This document shows, one piece after another, positions 23,202 through 35,583 of a stretch of 64,000 nucleotides of DNA; the stretch's first letter is position 1; each line of letters opens with the position of its first letter. Below the pieces are notes generated by a model. The model did not search any database and was not told the origin of the DNA. It saw only the letters and a list, made by a program, of their open reading frames with translations. The DNA comes from Amorphophallus konjac (lineage: Eukaryota > Streptophyta > Magnoliopsida > Alismatales > Araceae), in the NCBI GenBank assembly GCA_022559845.1, contig CM040123.1, forward strand, positions 300,688,642 to 300,752,641, given 5' to 3'. Made by a program: the position numbers and the translations under genes.

Positions 23202-25355
23202 GTCCCGGTATTTATCATATTTAGTTAGACTTTATTTGTGTTTAATGTGTGTTTACTTCATTTTATTCGGTATGTAATTTTGATTGTAAGAGGGATTTAT
23301 TTGTAAAATGGGACCCCCAGGCCCCACGGCCCCCCCAGACCTCTTCCCATTGATCCACCTCAGCCTAGGGCCCCATGTGGGGTCAGTCAACATTTCAAAT
23401 GGAGACATCTATAAGGTTGAATGGTAAATGCCACATGGGTAGACAATTGGACTTCAAAGTCCAAGGTAGGCTACCTACCATTCTACCATGTCCCCCCCTT
23501 GGTCAATAGGCTGCCCCCCCTTATATTTTATTTAATTTTTGTGTGTGTGTCACATTCAATCTAGGCCATCCATTCCCCCATCCCTAGATCCAAGGGTGGC
23601 TATTGGATTTGATATGTAACCTATAAGTACCTTGTATTTTCTCATTTAGGGGAATTAATGCATTTGAATTGGAAGAAAATCCCCTTGAGCAAGGCCTAGG
23701 CCGCCCCTCTCTCCTCCTTGCAGCTGGGAAGGCTGTATTCTGGTGGTGTGACTCCACCCCTATCAGTTCCGGTCGCCGCCGCCGCCGCCGCCACGTGCCG
23801 CCATCGCACCTCCACCATCACCGCCGGTGTTCTGTCCATCCAAGATAGAGGTGTCTTCTCCGAATTCTTGCTCTCCACCCCGTCGTATTTTCGAGCTGGG
23901 ATTTTGAGGGGCTGTTCCAGAGGTGTTCCTCACGATCCAAAAAAATTGGTTGGTCTTGAATCTTCCATTTGATATTTTTTCATTTTCGTCCAACCTTAAT
24001 TTCCAGATCTGTCTGCTTGCTGTTTCAATTTCCACCCGCCCTGTGTTTCAAATGTTCGGACCCCTTTCCAATTCTTTGTAGAGCTCCCAATTTTACTGGG
24101 AGTTTTGTCCATCAACTCCACCGTCCCCCAATTTTCTTGAATTTTTGTGAGGCCATACCATATTTTTCAAAAATCGATCTCAGAGATAGCTACAGTGCTG
24201 TCCACCTGTTCCCAGATCCGACCACCCTCCAGTAAACAAATCATATCAAATCCCAGCCACCTCCAATCAGTCCAAAAAAAATATCCCCGTTCTCCTTGTT
24301 CAAAATCCCACACGTTGATGAAGAGCTCAGGAGCTGAATCGGCCATCTTCCTCACGGTCAAAGGTAGTCTTCAGACAACTCACCTGTAGATATGAGATTT
24401 TGGTTACTGTACAACAGGGACTTATAAATTCAATAAAGTTCTGATCCGACCAGATCCAGCAGATCTACCTGGCTCTAGATTAAATCATTTGAAGAGAGCT
24501 TTCCAACGATAGCTCATGCGTCCCGATCCGACGTCGGGATTGATCGCAGCGGCCGTTTTCGCCGGAGCGCGCGCCGGAAGACAGCAACCAAAATCCGTGG
24601 GAAGTTAGTTCCAGAATTGGGAATCGGGGCCGATCGACCCCCGATCGGTGTTCCCGACCGACCGCCGTCCGTGGAGGCGCGCCACCAGGGGTCCCCATCA
24701 CAGTGGGTCCCACCCCCACAGATCCGGAGGACAGCGCCGTCCGCGGGCCCCACGGGTCCGTAAAACCCGCCGTTCGGAAAGCACGAAAACGCGGAGTTCG
24801 GCACCGCCGGGCGACATCAAGATGCTTCCCGTCAACCCGAGTTGCGTGATTCCCGGACCCCACATGTGACCTTTTACCTCCCTGCGTGGAGTGGGTCGAC
24901 TTAGTGTATTGCTGTAATAATTGTTAACCGGGAGTCCGTGATTCGGCCGGGGTTATCTTCGCCACGCCGGGTGCGTGGACGTAATGGTCCGAACCTCTTG
25001 GCGTTCATTTGCTTAGCTAGTATATGGTCTTTTGCCACTGCCGAGAGCGATAGCTACTAGCCCGTGTGTCCATGTCACCGCTGTGAGTGTGAGAGTGACC
25101 CGTCCCGTGAATCGATCCGAGTCCGGAAGTGAGTCGACTACCCGTGAACTCTGCCGGTTCTTCAACCGCGCACGATCCGCGTTTCCCTCACTTGGGACGA
25201 CGAGTGAGCTTGCGTTTCTGTTAGCGACGTATAGCCCATAGGAGCTCTCCGTGTCGGGCTTAGTGTCTCTCCTATCATGTGTTGCTGGTCGTGTCCGTAT
25301 CTAGAGTCCGAGGTCTATACCACGTAGAGTCGGTCCCCGTGTCTGTCCCGCATCA
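23078..25355 (+). repeat. 3' LTR of chromovirus C
   Basis: This LTR starts TGGGGCGGACACC after the purine tract GGGGAGAAT and ends GTCCCGCATCA, followed by TSD CAAGG. It is collinear with 18151-20429, differing by substitutions and by a shorter C run near 23513. Confidence 0.87.
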
Positions 25356-27265
25356 CAAGGTTAACTCCCAAGGGTTATGGCAGCCCAATTCAAGGGAGCC
25401 GACGTCGTGCCGAGGGCACGAGTTACACTCTGTTTCCCACGGTGATCTCTTATAGCAAGGGAGCTTAAGGATCGAGCTCTCACTCACGGCCAGCGGAGTT
25501 ATGAACTAATATTGACTGAACAAACACTAAATAGAGTAAAGTTTGGAGCACTTAGTCGACCAGTTTGAAGAAACCGGTCTCGCTCGGAGACGTGGCCGAG
25601 CGGGGAGGCGTGGGATCCCCACACGCCGCGTCGGGGTCGCTTGACCTGTTTATGATGTTACAACACTACACCTCTTGCAGGAGGGGGTTCTTGGGGTGGG
25701 GAAAAATTGTTAATACATCCAAAACTACCTTCACACAGGGAGGAGCCTTCAGCCGGCCAAGCGGGGAGGGGCGAAACCGAGCTAGAAGCTAACACGGGAG
25801 CCGATGCCGATTCTGTCCGCTTCCTGCGCTTCAGGACAGACAGTTGGATATCTTGACGCTGCGACCACTCCCAATTTTTTTTGATGACGAAACTAGTTGG
25901 AATTTCTTTTTAGTTGGATCGGGATGACGTCTGAATTTTGTTAATTTCTTTGGTCATAGGTGCTGGTCGGGGCAGAAGCTCGAACAGGGTGGTAGGTCTT
26001 CAGTTCTGACTGCTTCAGGTTCACAATAGAAGGAAGAAGAGGTTGCCACAAGCGCTCCGGAGCTCAGAATCAGGCACCGCTGGAGTTGTTGGAACCGTCG
26101 GTGAGTCCTCTTCGAAGAAAAACTAACGGGGATGCCAAACGTTGTCGGAGTATACCGGTAGAGCTCGAACAATGAGGGGGGGTCGGGGTAGACTGTTAGG
26201 AAGCAGAACCGCACACCCGGAGGAAGAGAATGAGAACTCTTGATTCCGGGCGCAAAACAGAGCTCCGCTTCTTGATTCTAGAAGTAGACTTGTCGAAGAA
26301 GCTCCCGGCCAAGCCTCGCCTCCATATCTTCAAGAGAGTGGCTGTGGTAGCTTAAGGAGTCAGCTTCAGGTTACTCTTCAGGGTGGAAGTGCACAGTCGG
26401 GGAAGAACGGCTCCCCTGGGCGACCACAAACTCAGAATGGGACGAGACCACCTCCGTTACGAAGTAGACTGGATGATGATTCCACTAGTATATGATATGC
26501 CCTCTGAAGCTTCTAGGTGAAGAAGTGGTAGCCTCTGCAATTGGGCACTCCTCTGCTGCCTGCAAACTGAGAACTGTAGGTTGAAGATGATGGGTGGGAA
26601 TGGGGTATATGGAAGGGGAAATGGGGATGGTTGAGTGTGGGGAGAACCCTGGCTGTGAGGGGGTCTAGGAGGGGGTGTTCCAAGGTGTGGGAGGGAAAGA
26701 ATGGGGTCTGGAAGGGGGTCTAACAGGTGGTGGGAGGAGGAGCTGCGAATTTGGTGTTGGGAGGGAGAGGGAAAGGGTATTTGAAAATGGGTTTAAGGGT
26801 GGGATTAATTTTTTTGGTCTTGGGAATGGGAAGGGGTGTGTGGGGAAGGTAAAGGGGGGGCTTGGGGAGTGGGGAATTCTCCCTTGGGAGATGAGAGGGT
26901 ACTTGGGGAAGGGGAGTGGGTGGTTGGTGGTTGGAGGGTGGAGTGGGGAGTGGTGGAATCTCCCTTGGGGCAGGGGTGGAGTTAAGGTGGGGTGGTGGGG
27001 AGTTGGGGATGAGTTATTGGAGGGGGGGAAGAGAGAGAAAGGTGGTTGGGAGGGGAGGAGAGAGAAAGGGGCGTAGGTTTTAGAGAGAGAAAGTGGAGGA
27101 GAGAGAAAATGACTTTCTAGAGAGAGATGTAGAGAGAGGGGGGGATAGGGGCTTCTCACCCACTCAATTGACTTCTCACCAAAAGAAGAAGATTTATGTT
27201 GGACACTAGAAAATTCAAATATTCATTCATTCATTCATTGATTTGAAATGGGGGGAATGGGTTCC

Positions 27266-27273
27266 TATATATA
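27266..27273 (-). promoter_or_regulatory. TATA box of solo LTR E2
   Basis: TATATATA, in a minus-strand context CCTATATATAGGAACC, corresponds to the E1 box at 10874-10884 and precedes the pyrimidine-rich leader on the minus strand. Confidence 0.6.
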
Positions 27274-27579
27274 GGCAACCCACATTTTACAAAAAGTCCC
27301 TGACTCATGCAACAATGACAAATAACCAAGGGGTAGGGGGCGCCCTTGGGCCTAGCCCAATGAATTGGGCCCAATAACAAACTAATCAACCTAATGACAC
27401 TCAAACTTAGGGAAATAAACAAAAGACCTAGGGACATGACTCAAATAAAAGGGAAAATACAATGATATGACTTGAAAAAAATTACATAGGACTCAAAATA
27501 AATAACTAGACCATGCCGGATGCAACCGGGGCGAGGAGACGAGCCGTGAATGTGGGCATGGGAGGTGATGTCCCCATCA

Positions 27580-29555
27580 CGCTGAGTCCTCTTCCACATC
27601 ATTCTGAAACTTCCAGACTCAATAGGGCCTCTTGACAATATAGACCCTGCCATAGCCGATCACACGGCTAGCATTAACAGCCGCTCACAGCTACCAACTG
27701 GGACCCACAATCTCTCAGAGATCACTTCTCGAGAATCACGATCTCAACCGAGGACACGACTGCCAACACGAGTCGAGCACCAAGCCATCGACTCTAACTC
27801 GTATCCTCGACCACTGTCAGGCGATACCTTAGCAACCTTATCTAGGTCTAGAACCCAAACGCCTGGCACGGCTTCCAACCAATGAACGGGGTACTTATGT
27901 GGTACACTTGCCCACATATTTCTCCAACGCTCCACCTATCAGTGCCACAACCATAATGCCTCAAGCATCGGCATGGCAATAACACGTCTCACACAACCCG
28001 AGACAATTCTCACACCGAGGGAGCAATCCTCTGATGCTCTACATAATTTCTCGTGAATCCGCCCGTAGCAACCAAGGCTACGATCCTGGGCCTACCAGGG
28101 TTATAAGCCCACTAGGCTTCTGCTACACACTCTGATCCACGTGCACAGGAACCATAACAATGACTCGGGATCCACCATCCCGACATTCCTCAACTCGGCT
28201 AGCCGACACCAGATGACAGGGTGAGGAAAACGTGGTTACCTCGAACCAAGAGCATACACTCTCTCACTTGTCTAGGAATCCTCTACAACTCTGCATGCTC
28301 CGATTCATGACGCATCGGGAATCATTACACCAGCCACGAGTCTTCGCAAGCACTGCCCAAAACGGCACACATCCTTTAGGAATATCGCCAACACCCTTAC
28401 ATCACAATGGGAATGGGCAATGCTTCTCACAGGCAACTTCATTGCCAAAACACCGAACACATGTCGCACGGACTCATGGCACATGAAGGCCAACCATTCC
28501 GAACACATAATGCAAGATGACGAACTTGGCAAAATGTGATTTCTCCAACCAAGGAGAAACCAACATACCTCCGAAAAATCGGGAGATCTCCACGCTCGAC
28601 CTGAACTCAAACCTCACGCACGCTAGGAACCGCACCTTCCAGCACCAAGAAAACCATTACCACCGTCAGGTCTGATCCTCCGACAACACTCGCTAAGTGT
28701 CTCGTCGGACCACGATCACAGCATCTCTCGATGCACCTCCATTGCAATTCCGGGAATTACAACTCGCCACGCCTCGAGCACTAACTCTACTGATCGCCAG
28801 CCACACTCTTTGCCACAGCGATTAAGTTAGCCACTGCCACACGCTCCTCACCTAAGCCTGCCTCTGATCTCAGAACCATTAATACGCCAAACACTTACCG
28901 AGGAGCAAAGAAACCATAAAAGACGCCAGGCTCGAAGGCTACTACATCTCTAGCCACCATGCATTATTCCCTCGAATCTATCTGCGCTAACCCCAATCCA
29001 TTCTCAAATCTCGGATCCTCACAATATTCATCTCCGGAGATACCACCACGTGGACCACCACGCCCAGAGCCACGGCATGAGCCATGATCGGCACCTGCCA
29101 ACACTCATACTCAGCCCCAAAATCGGCTGTGGAACCTTCACATCTCACCTGCAATCTCACACATCACGTCCAAGAGCGGCGCAATGGCCCCAAATTCCAC
29201 AATCTGGGCCAAAATCAAGCCACCGCCATTCCATCTCGGACCAAATCCAGGACTAAGACAGTCCATTCACGGGCAGAAATGCAGGACTTAGAGCTCCTTG
29301 GAATATCTCTACCTAATCTTGCCTCAAAATCCGTAAAATATTCAAGACTGACACAACAATTCTAACGCCACAGAGTATAACAAGAACATCAGGCTCGACA
29401 ATCAACAACTCATCCGGAAGATCCTCTACTCATCCGAGCACATTTCTTGACCAGAGCGCCCGCTCTGCTACATCAAACCATGATCTCGACGTCGCAAGGG
29501 CTGGACAATTACCAAATTAGGTGGCAAAAATGATAATAACTCTCTCAAAGCACAC
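27580..29555 (-). mobile_element. Family D, right internal region, second part
   Basis: D sequence continues after E2. It is collinear with about 11656-13616 of the left copy, and is cut by chromovirus C3 after AGCACAC. The left copy continues from AGCACAC for about 370 bp to its PBS, so the missing piece of this copy should lie right of the window. Only short, motif-less frames exist. Confidence 0.7.
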
Positions 29556-31834
29556 TGATGCGGGACAGACAGAGGGACCGACTCTAAGTGATGCGGACCT
29601 CGGACTATAAATGCAGATGCGACCGGCAACATACGAATAGGAGATACAGTTCAGCCCGACACTAAGAGTTCCAATGGGCTATACGTTGCTAACAAAAATG
29701 TAAGCTCACTCGTCGTCCCAAGCGAGGGGAAACGTGGATCCGTGCGGTTGAGAAATCGGCAGAGTCAAGGGTGGTCGACTCTCTTCCGTGCTCGGATCGA
29801 GTCACAGGACAGGTCACTCTCTCGCTCACAGCGGTGACATGAACTCACGGGCTAGATTCCTAACGCACTCACAGCGGCATATGACCATATACTAAACTAG
29901 TAAATGAACGCCAAGAAGTAAGACCGTTACCTCCACCCTCCCGGCGTGGGGAAGACAACCCTGGCCAAATCCGTACTCCTGGTTAACAAAGTTTACTGCA
30001 GTACAAATGTTTCGACCCACTCCACGCAGGGAGGTAACAGGTCACATGTGGGGCCCGGGAGTATCGGGAATTGGGTTGACGGGCAGCATCTTGATGTCGC
30101 TCCGACGGTGCCGAAACCCACGTTTTTTGCTGTCCAGACTGCGCAATCTGCGGGCTTGTGGGGCCCACGCGCTGCTCAGTCCTCTGGCCCTGGCGGGGTG
30201 GGTCCCTCTGTGATGGTGACACATGGTGGATTGCTCCCCTGGAAGGCGGCCGGGCTGGAACACCGGTCGGAGCCCGGGTGGCTCCGATCTTCACTTGTCG
30301 GAGTTGCTATCCACGGATATGAAACTCAGTTTCAGACCTGCGCGCTCCGGCGATAGAAGCAGCTGAGACCAGCACCGACATCAGATCGGCACGAAACTAG
30401 CGTCGTTGGAAAGCTCTCTCGAAATGCTTCGACCCTCTGTGACTCCAGAAAATTCGTTGGGGCTGTACTTCTGATGGGGGATTTTAGAACCAGACTGATC
30501 TCTGTTTCAGATCTGGCCAGGCAGAAGTGAACTTTCCTGAGAGTTGGCATTGACCGTGATGTAGACCTCCGAATCAGATGTTGAGCTTTTCATGAAACTT
30601 GTAGAGAGGAGAGAGAGGAAAACGGGGATAATTGTTTTGAAGGATTTGGTGGAGATTTGGGTGGAGAAAAGTATTTATTAGTATTGGGTTGTCGGATCTG
30701 GACAGCAGAGACAGATCTGAGTTTTGGATCTGACAGTGATTTTTAAAAATATGAAGAAGACTCCAGAAATTCCATGAAAATTCTTGGGTGATAGGGTTGG
30801 TGGATAGAATCTCCAATAAAATATCAAGTCATTCAGATAAGAGGAAGGTGGGTTCATGAATGATCTATTTGGGTTCTAGAAAACTGGGCAGACTGCTGGC
30901 AGATCTGGAAGAAGGTGGAGAACAAAAATGGCAAAAATGGAAAATAACAGATAGAAGCTCCACCAATTTTTCTAGGACGTGGTAATGATCCCTAGAACTC
31001 ACCCTGAAAGTTTGGGCTCCAGAAGATCTCGTGGTTGGGAGCAGAAATTCCGGGAAGAAGGGGATGTCCTGGATGGACAGAACTCCGGCGATGATGGCGG
31101 TGGTGCGACGGCGGCGGCGACAACGATCTTCACACTTGATAGATGAGGCTTCACACCTCTGATTCACAGCCTTCCCAGCTGCAAAAGGGGGAAAGAGGAG
31201 AGAGAGAGGGGGGCGGCCCTTGCTCTTTGGAAGAAATTCCAGAATTTTCTTTCATTAATTTCACTCAAAATAGAAATACAAGGTTCTTATAGAAAATACA
31301 AAAAGACTAGTTCTATCCCTAGATATAGGATTGGTGGGGGGTAAAAGAGAGAGTCCACAATTTATTTCTCCCATGTGATTTGGAACTAAATAAAATAAAC
31401 TACAAATCCTAATAAACTATAATAGAATGGGGCGCCCCCTTGACTTATATGCTCCCATTTTTAAATTTTGCTACCCTTTGTCCCCCCTTTGGTCCAACCC
31501 TTCTAGAAGCCCACCTTGGAGGGTTGACTGACCCCACATGGGCCCAAGGGATGAGGTGGATCAATGGGAGAAGGGATGGGGGTCCCGCGGGACCCAGGTA
31601 GTCCCAAATTACAAATAAACCCCTCTTACAATCCGAATTACAATCCGAAGAAAGCCAAAACATATATTACACACAAATAAAATCTCAGTAAATATGATAA
31701 ATGCTAAGACTCAAGGGGGAGTCTCCAGACTGTCTCCGAGCCAGATGGAAGCCGATGTAGCCCGAGTGGTGCTCCGCGTAAGGTACTGACGGCTCGCCGG
31801 TTCGTGCTTCTCGCTCGCTCTGGTGTCCGCACCA
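29556..31834 (-). repeat. 3' LTR of chromovirus C3
   Basis: On the minus strand it runs TGGTGCGGACACC...CCCGCATCA, 2279 bp, the same length as the LTR of element C, but visibly more diverged in its middle part. Confidence 0.85.
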
Positions 31835-32114
31835 ATTCTCCCCGGGTGGGAGAAACTCGAACTTGTCGAGTAAGGGTCAGCATCGCTCTGGTAGCACTCC
31901 AGTAGGTCTAGATCTATCTGCTGCAACTCTCCACGGGTGATCCAAGTATCCTCGATGGCGGGTCGCCCTCTCCAATGCACTAGGTAGCGCGGGTAGGATC
32001 CACTCCTAGTAACTGTCACCTGCTCATCCAGTATATGATCTATATGCTCTCGTTGTCGTGGAAATGTGGCTGGTGGTGGACACTCAGGTGTGGGATCACT
32101 CTCAATGGGGGGAG
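31711..32114 (-). CDS. pol: Chromodomain end of Pol in C3 (truncated)
   Basis: Read from 32114 leftwards this encodes the same segment as 22800-23201: PPIESDPTPECPPP, the chromodomain (HILDEQVTVTRSGSYPRYLVHWRGRP), and a basic/serine-rich tail ending at a stop at 31711. The last 41 codons or so lie inside the LTR, as in element C. The coding region is cut at 32114 by the Tat 5' LTR. The apparent open frame upstream to 32325 is Tat LTR sequence, not Pol. Confidence 0.8.
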
Positions 32115-32978
32115 TGTTGGCACTCAAAATATGATCCCTGGCGACCAAGCCGCAAAGACAAATGATACGGCCCACTGAAGCACAGAAGCCGATGAAAATC
32201 AACTTATCGAGGGTCCCTCGAGCTGACGAAGCCCCAAGCCACCTTGAAGGGAACACCGGGGACCTCACCTCAGGAGAGTCAAAGTCAACCCGCAACCAAC
32301 CGGCGGTGCGATCAAGCCTGCCCAATGATCCGGCATCGACTCTGTCATGCCGCTACCCCACATCCGACGTCCGATCAAGGACGACGGTCTACCTTATGAT
32401 TCTCCGAAAGAGGAAGAATGCCCTCGGCCATCCACAACAAGGGGCCGGAGGTTCTGTCAGCAAGAAGATCCCGATCACCGACACGGGTTCGGCTTCTCGC
32501 CCTAGTGAGGCCATTAGCGGCCGATGGATCGCCGTTCACGGCGGAATTACCCAGGATGCAATGCCATCCTGCAAGGAAGCTTCGGACACAGGTCCGTCTT
32601 GATGAGAGGCACCAATCACAGTGCCGAAAGTCGTACCGACGGGACACCCGTGTGTCCGGACCGGAAGCACACGAAGTTCTGATCAAGGCCGTTCGTCACG
32701 TCAAGAGCTTCGTCAACACTCCGTCAAGGCTCCCCGAGAGCCAGGGCGAGAGGAACAGTCCACTGGAGTCTCCGGAAGCATCCCCGGACCCATCGGCCTA
32801 GCCGTGCCTGGAGAACGGGTTAAAACGGCGCCCCTTAATACGGCGCCGTCGAACCGGCGCGCAAAAGCCAGAAGGGGCCTTTCCCCGGCGCCGTTAAAAC
32901 GGCGCGCAAAAAGCCAAGGGGGCTGCTCCCCGGCGCCCTCAACCCGGTGCGCCTTTCTCCACCGCGCCGGATTAACCA

Positions 32979-32998
32979 CATGCCATATATATGGCATG
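32979..32998 (+). promoter_or_regulatory. TATA box within a perfect palindrome
   Basis: A perfect 20-bp dyad is centred on ATATAT, with arms CATGCCATAT and ATATGGCATG. It lies downstream of CGGCGC clusters and upstream of a purine-rich leader, the expected place for the core promoter of this LTR. Confidence 0.6.
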
Positions 32999-34811
32999 CC
33001 TGGAGGGGGATCCAAAAGAGAGGCCAACAGAAAAAGCAGAGGGAAGAGAAAAAAAAAGAGAGATCCGATCGGGAGAGGAGGCGGATTTTTTTTTTTAAAA
33101 AAAAAGGGAGAAACTCAATAGAAAGAAAGAGAGCCAATCGTCCGAGAGGGAGAAGTCTTGGGGGAGAAGAAAGGGTTTCCGCTGAGGGCCGCCCCGACCC
33201 TTCCCGGTCTGTTCGCTCGAAGCCCTCCGCAGTCGGAGAAGAGGAGTTAGTTCCGATACTCTGCTTTGGAGAAGAAGTTTAGGTGGGTTTCGTGATTTGC
33301 TTCCGACGATTCTCTCCGGTTTTTTTTTTTATCTTCTGATGCAATGTAAATGGAGCGGGCAGGGCAATGATACGAGCCCTTTCCTCCTTCATCATTTATT
33401 TCCTCCCTTTTTTTTTCCTCGGAAAGCCCCTGCGCGGGTATGACGCCGTAGCAACCTGGGCGATGATATGAGCCCACGATGCCCTGTTTCTTCTAACTTT
33501 ATTTACCCGTCTTATTTCCGGCTTGAATGCCGACTGTGAGATGCGGACCATTTGTAATGAACCCTTTGGGCATTTGCCCTTTCTATATCTGAATAAAATC
33601 ACCAGTGTCTATCTGCATATTCGAGGAGTCGTTGCCATATACTGGATCGAGGTTTCTTTCCGCGGTTTCTCTGATGCACACGCCCTGATGATTCCAAGGG
33701 CAACAGTGATATCACCCTCTCCCCAAGGGTTTTCTTCTCGCATCTATTTTTATTCCGTGGAGGGTCATTGGCCAGAGGAAGGCACCTCGATGCTCCTCTG
33801 GTCAGAACCACGGGACCTTCTCCCATCGCTCTCCTTCTGTTCCCAGTCATGAATGGAGGGGGATGGGGGTATCCCCATAATAAAAACGCAATGCCTGTAG
33901 GTATTATTATCTTTCTGTTCGTTATTCCGAGCGCTCAATGGCATGCCCTCCCCCGGTTGTGGAAAGCCACAAGCCAACAAGCTACTGTCTATGCTGACAG
34001 GCTAACCCCGATATCAACATAATCCCCCTTGCTAACTAGTCAACCGGCGGGTTTATTACGCGCATAGGCCAATTAACTCCCTTCTACCGAATGCATCCTG
34101 TCTTGTCTTATTCATGACGATTTTCTCGAAGAATTTGTCCGACGGGGAGAGGGGACATTCCCCCATGAATCACCAGGGGATCACGGGGTCATACCCCTTC
34201 GTGGTATGTATCCTCATGGTCCGTTCGGTGAATATAAACAGGGGCTTTGGCCCAACAATAAATCCACTATCCTCAATGGCATTGTGGTGGCCACGGGTTG
34301 GAAACCTCTCACAGGCTAGTCCTCAAGGGCTTCTCCTCCCTATTGGCTGTCCCTTCCGATCATGATTTGGCTATGAGTCGAGTGCCCCTCGTAGGCTAGC
34401 CCTCGGGGTTTACCTTCTCTTATTGGTCACTTCGTCTGATCACCTTTCAACCCACGGAATGATGGTGCCCCTCGTAGGCTAGCCCTCGGGGTTTCCTATC
34501 CGTTCGGGTCTGCCGGCCGCCGTGCGCCACCCGGCTTTTAGGGGTGTACTCCGCCACGTGAGTACTCCCTGCGTCTCCCCGACAATCCTTTGGGATGGGG
34601 AGATGCTGCCAAAATTTCGGCTCGAACGAGTTAAGCTCGGAACAATCGCCTCACGCGAGCCCATGACTCGGCACCGATTCCGATGAATAATCAACTTAAT
34701 AAAATTCTCAAAACCATCCAAAATCTTAATAAATCTATGAATAAACCAACGAGGCCCCTGCCTCCTTGAAATCGGGCTAATTCAGCGCGTTCATGCGCGA
34801 TCACGCTTTAA

Positions 34812-34922
34812 AACGGCGCGCCCTTCCCGGCGCGGTCTTCCCGGCGCGGCCTTCCCGGCGCGCCCTTTCCGGCGCGCCCTATCCGGCGCGCCCTTTCCGG
34901 CGCGCCCTTCCCGGCGCGCCCC
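34812..34922 (+). repeat. Tandem GGCGCGCC units in the Tat LTR
   Basis: Seven to eight units of about 14-16 bp (CTTTCCGGCGCGCC and variants) follow head to tail. The 8-bp palindrome GGCGCGCC is the fixed core. Related units occur near 32824-32950 and, inverted, in the solo Tat LTR. Confidence 0.85.
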
Positions 34923-35469
34923 AGCTCCCCACGCCGTTTTAACGGCCTGCCCCTTTACCTACGGTTATGGCGCCGTTTTAAGCTTTTTACCTACGTTTCA
35001 GGGCGCTGTTTCAAGCGTTTTGATCCCTGTCTTCGCATGCATTGCACCGGTTTCGTTCCGAATCGTGTCGTCGCATCATTCTAACCCCTTTCCCACTTAT
35101 GGGATGATTTCTTATGCTAATCACAGAGGGGTGCAAGTCCTTCAACTAATAATCATCATGTAGTTCCCTTTTCCGGCTTCGACAGCCCGATATCTCGGCA
35201 ATTAATCAAAGGTGTTCCCTCCTCGTGGGGGATGTAATTAACGCCATAGCCTTTATGGTATGGCGGACTGCTGGTCCCGACCGAACCTCACATTCGCCCT
35301 ACATGGGTCAGGATGAGCGCATCATAAATCGTCACGCATGTGACTGGCACGCCCGCGTCGTCAATCAGTCAGTTGACTACAAGTCAGTCAATTGGTCGAT
35401 CGACCTGCGAAATAAATGAATGAAAAATACCAACGAAAAGGAGCGAAGGAAAAGACGGTCGAAACAGTC

Positions 35470-35488
35470 TGGCACGCCCGGTGGGACC
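35470..35488 (+). promoter_or_regulatory. Primer binding site of the Tat element
   Basis: TGGCACGCCCGGTGGGACC follows the LTR end by three bases. A block of this kind is typical of plant Tat-type elements. I could not name the priming tRNA from the sequence alone. Confidence 0.7.
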
Positions 35489-35583
35489 GGTGTCACCTTT
35501 CATCTCTTTGCCGAGATATTCGGGCTTCGAAGCCCTTTCAAAGACCACTGATTGTTTTCCTATCTATCTTTTCAGTGCAAACA

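Larger units (their letters stand above)
18151..25355 (+). mobile_element. Complete, internally deleted chromovirus C
   Basis: This Ty3/gypsy element of 7205 bp has LTRs of 2279 and 2278 bp and perfect TSDs CAAGG at 18146-18150 and 25356-25360. The internal part is only 2648 bp. It keeps a PBS, a gag start and the integrase C-terminus with chromodomain. Protease, RT, RNase H and the integrase core are absent, and the middle is occupied by proline-rich reading frames. It would need enzymes from a relative to move. In the first 350 bp or so of the two LTRs I counted about 11 mismatches, so it is clearly older than the Tekay element at 51130. Confidence 0.88.
17981..27579 (-). mobile_element. 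Solo LTR E2, interrupted by chromovirus C
   Basis: This E-family solo LTR occupies 17981-18150 and 25361-27579, 2389 bp after removing element C and one TSD. It begins TGATGTGACAC and ends GATGTCCCCATCA, giving TGATG/CATCA ends. The TSD is CGATG (17976-17980) against CGCTG (27580-27584), one mismatch. The empty site in the left D copy (near 11660) reads ACCACCGCTGAG, so CGCTG is ancestral. Plus-strand DNA at about 26580-27150 is strongly purine-rich with many G runs. Confidence 0.78.
29556..32114 (-). mobile_element. Chromovirus C3, 3' end (minus strand)
   Basis: This is a second member of the C family in opposite orientation. Its 3' LTR occupies 29556-31834, and pol sequence runs from 31835 to 32114, where the Tat 5' LTR begins. 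The rest of C3 should lie beyond the right end of the Tat element, outside the window. It is inserted into family D. The expected 5-bp TSD, CACAC (29551-29555), cannot be confirmed here. Confidence 0.85.
32115..35466 (+). repeat. 5' LTR of the Tat element
   Basis: This 3352-bp LTR runs from TGTTGGCACTC to GGTCGAAACA (TGTT/AACA ends), three bases before the PBS. A TATA box lies in a palindrome at 32979-32998, preceded by clustered CGGCGC units (about 32824-32950). A second cluster of GGCGCGCC units lies at 34812-34922. The CCCTCGTAGGCTAGCCCTCGGGG block occurs twice (about 34386 and 34471). The same blocks in reverse orientation occur in the solo LTR at 6351-9321. Short frames in this LTR are not credible genes. 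Confidence 0.83.

Noticed and set aside
26665..27159. 164-codon Pro/Leu/Ser-rich minus-strand frame and the glycine-rich plus-strand frame over it
   Set aside because: Both are produced by the purine/pyrimidine asymmetric tract of the E2 LTR. No domain, and not conserved as a frame in E1.
32115..32325. N-terminal extension of the C3 chromodomain frame
   Set aside because: Homology to element C stops at about 32114 and the rest is Tat LTR sequence read by chance in an open frame.
32162..33121. Overlapping plus-strand frames of 127-166 codons in the Tat LTR
   Set aside because: Low-complexity GC-rich LTR sequence, overlapping in different frames, no recognisable domain, and upstream of or across the predicted TATA box.
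35416..35583. Upstream ATG at 35416 as start of the Tat polyprotein
   Set aside because: It lies in the LTR (ending 35466) and the frame would run through the PBS. The ATG at 35584 after the PBS is the sensible start.
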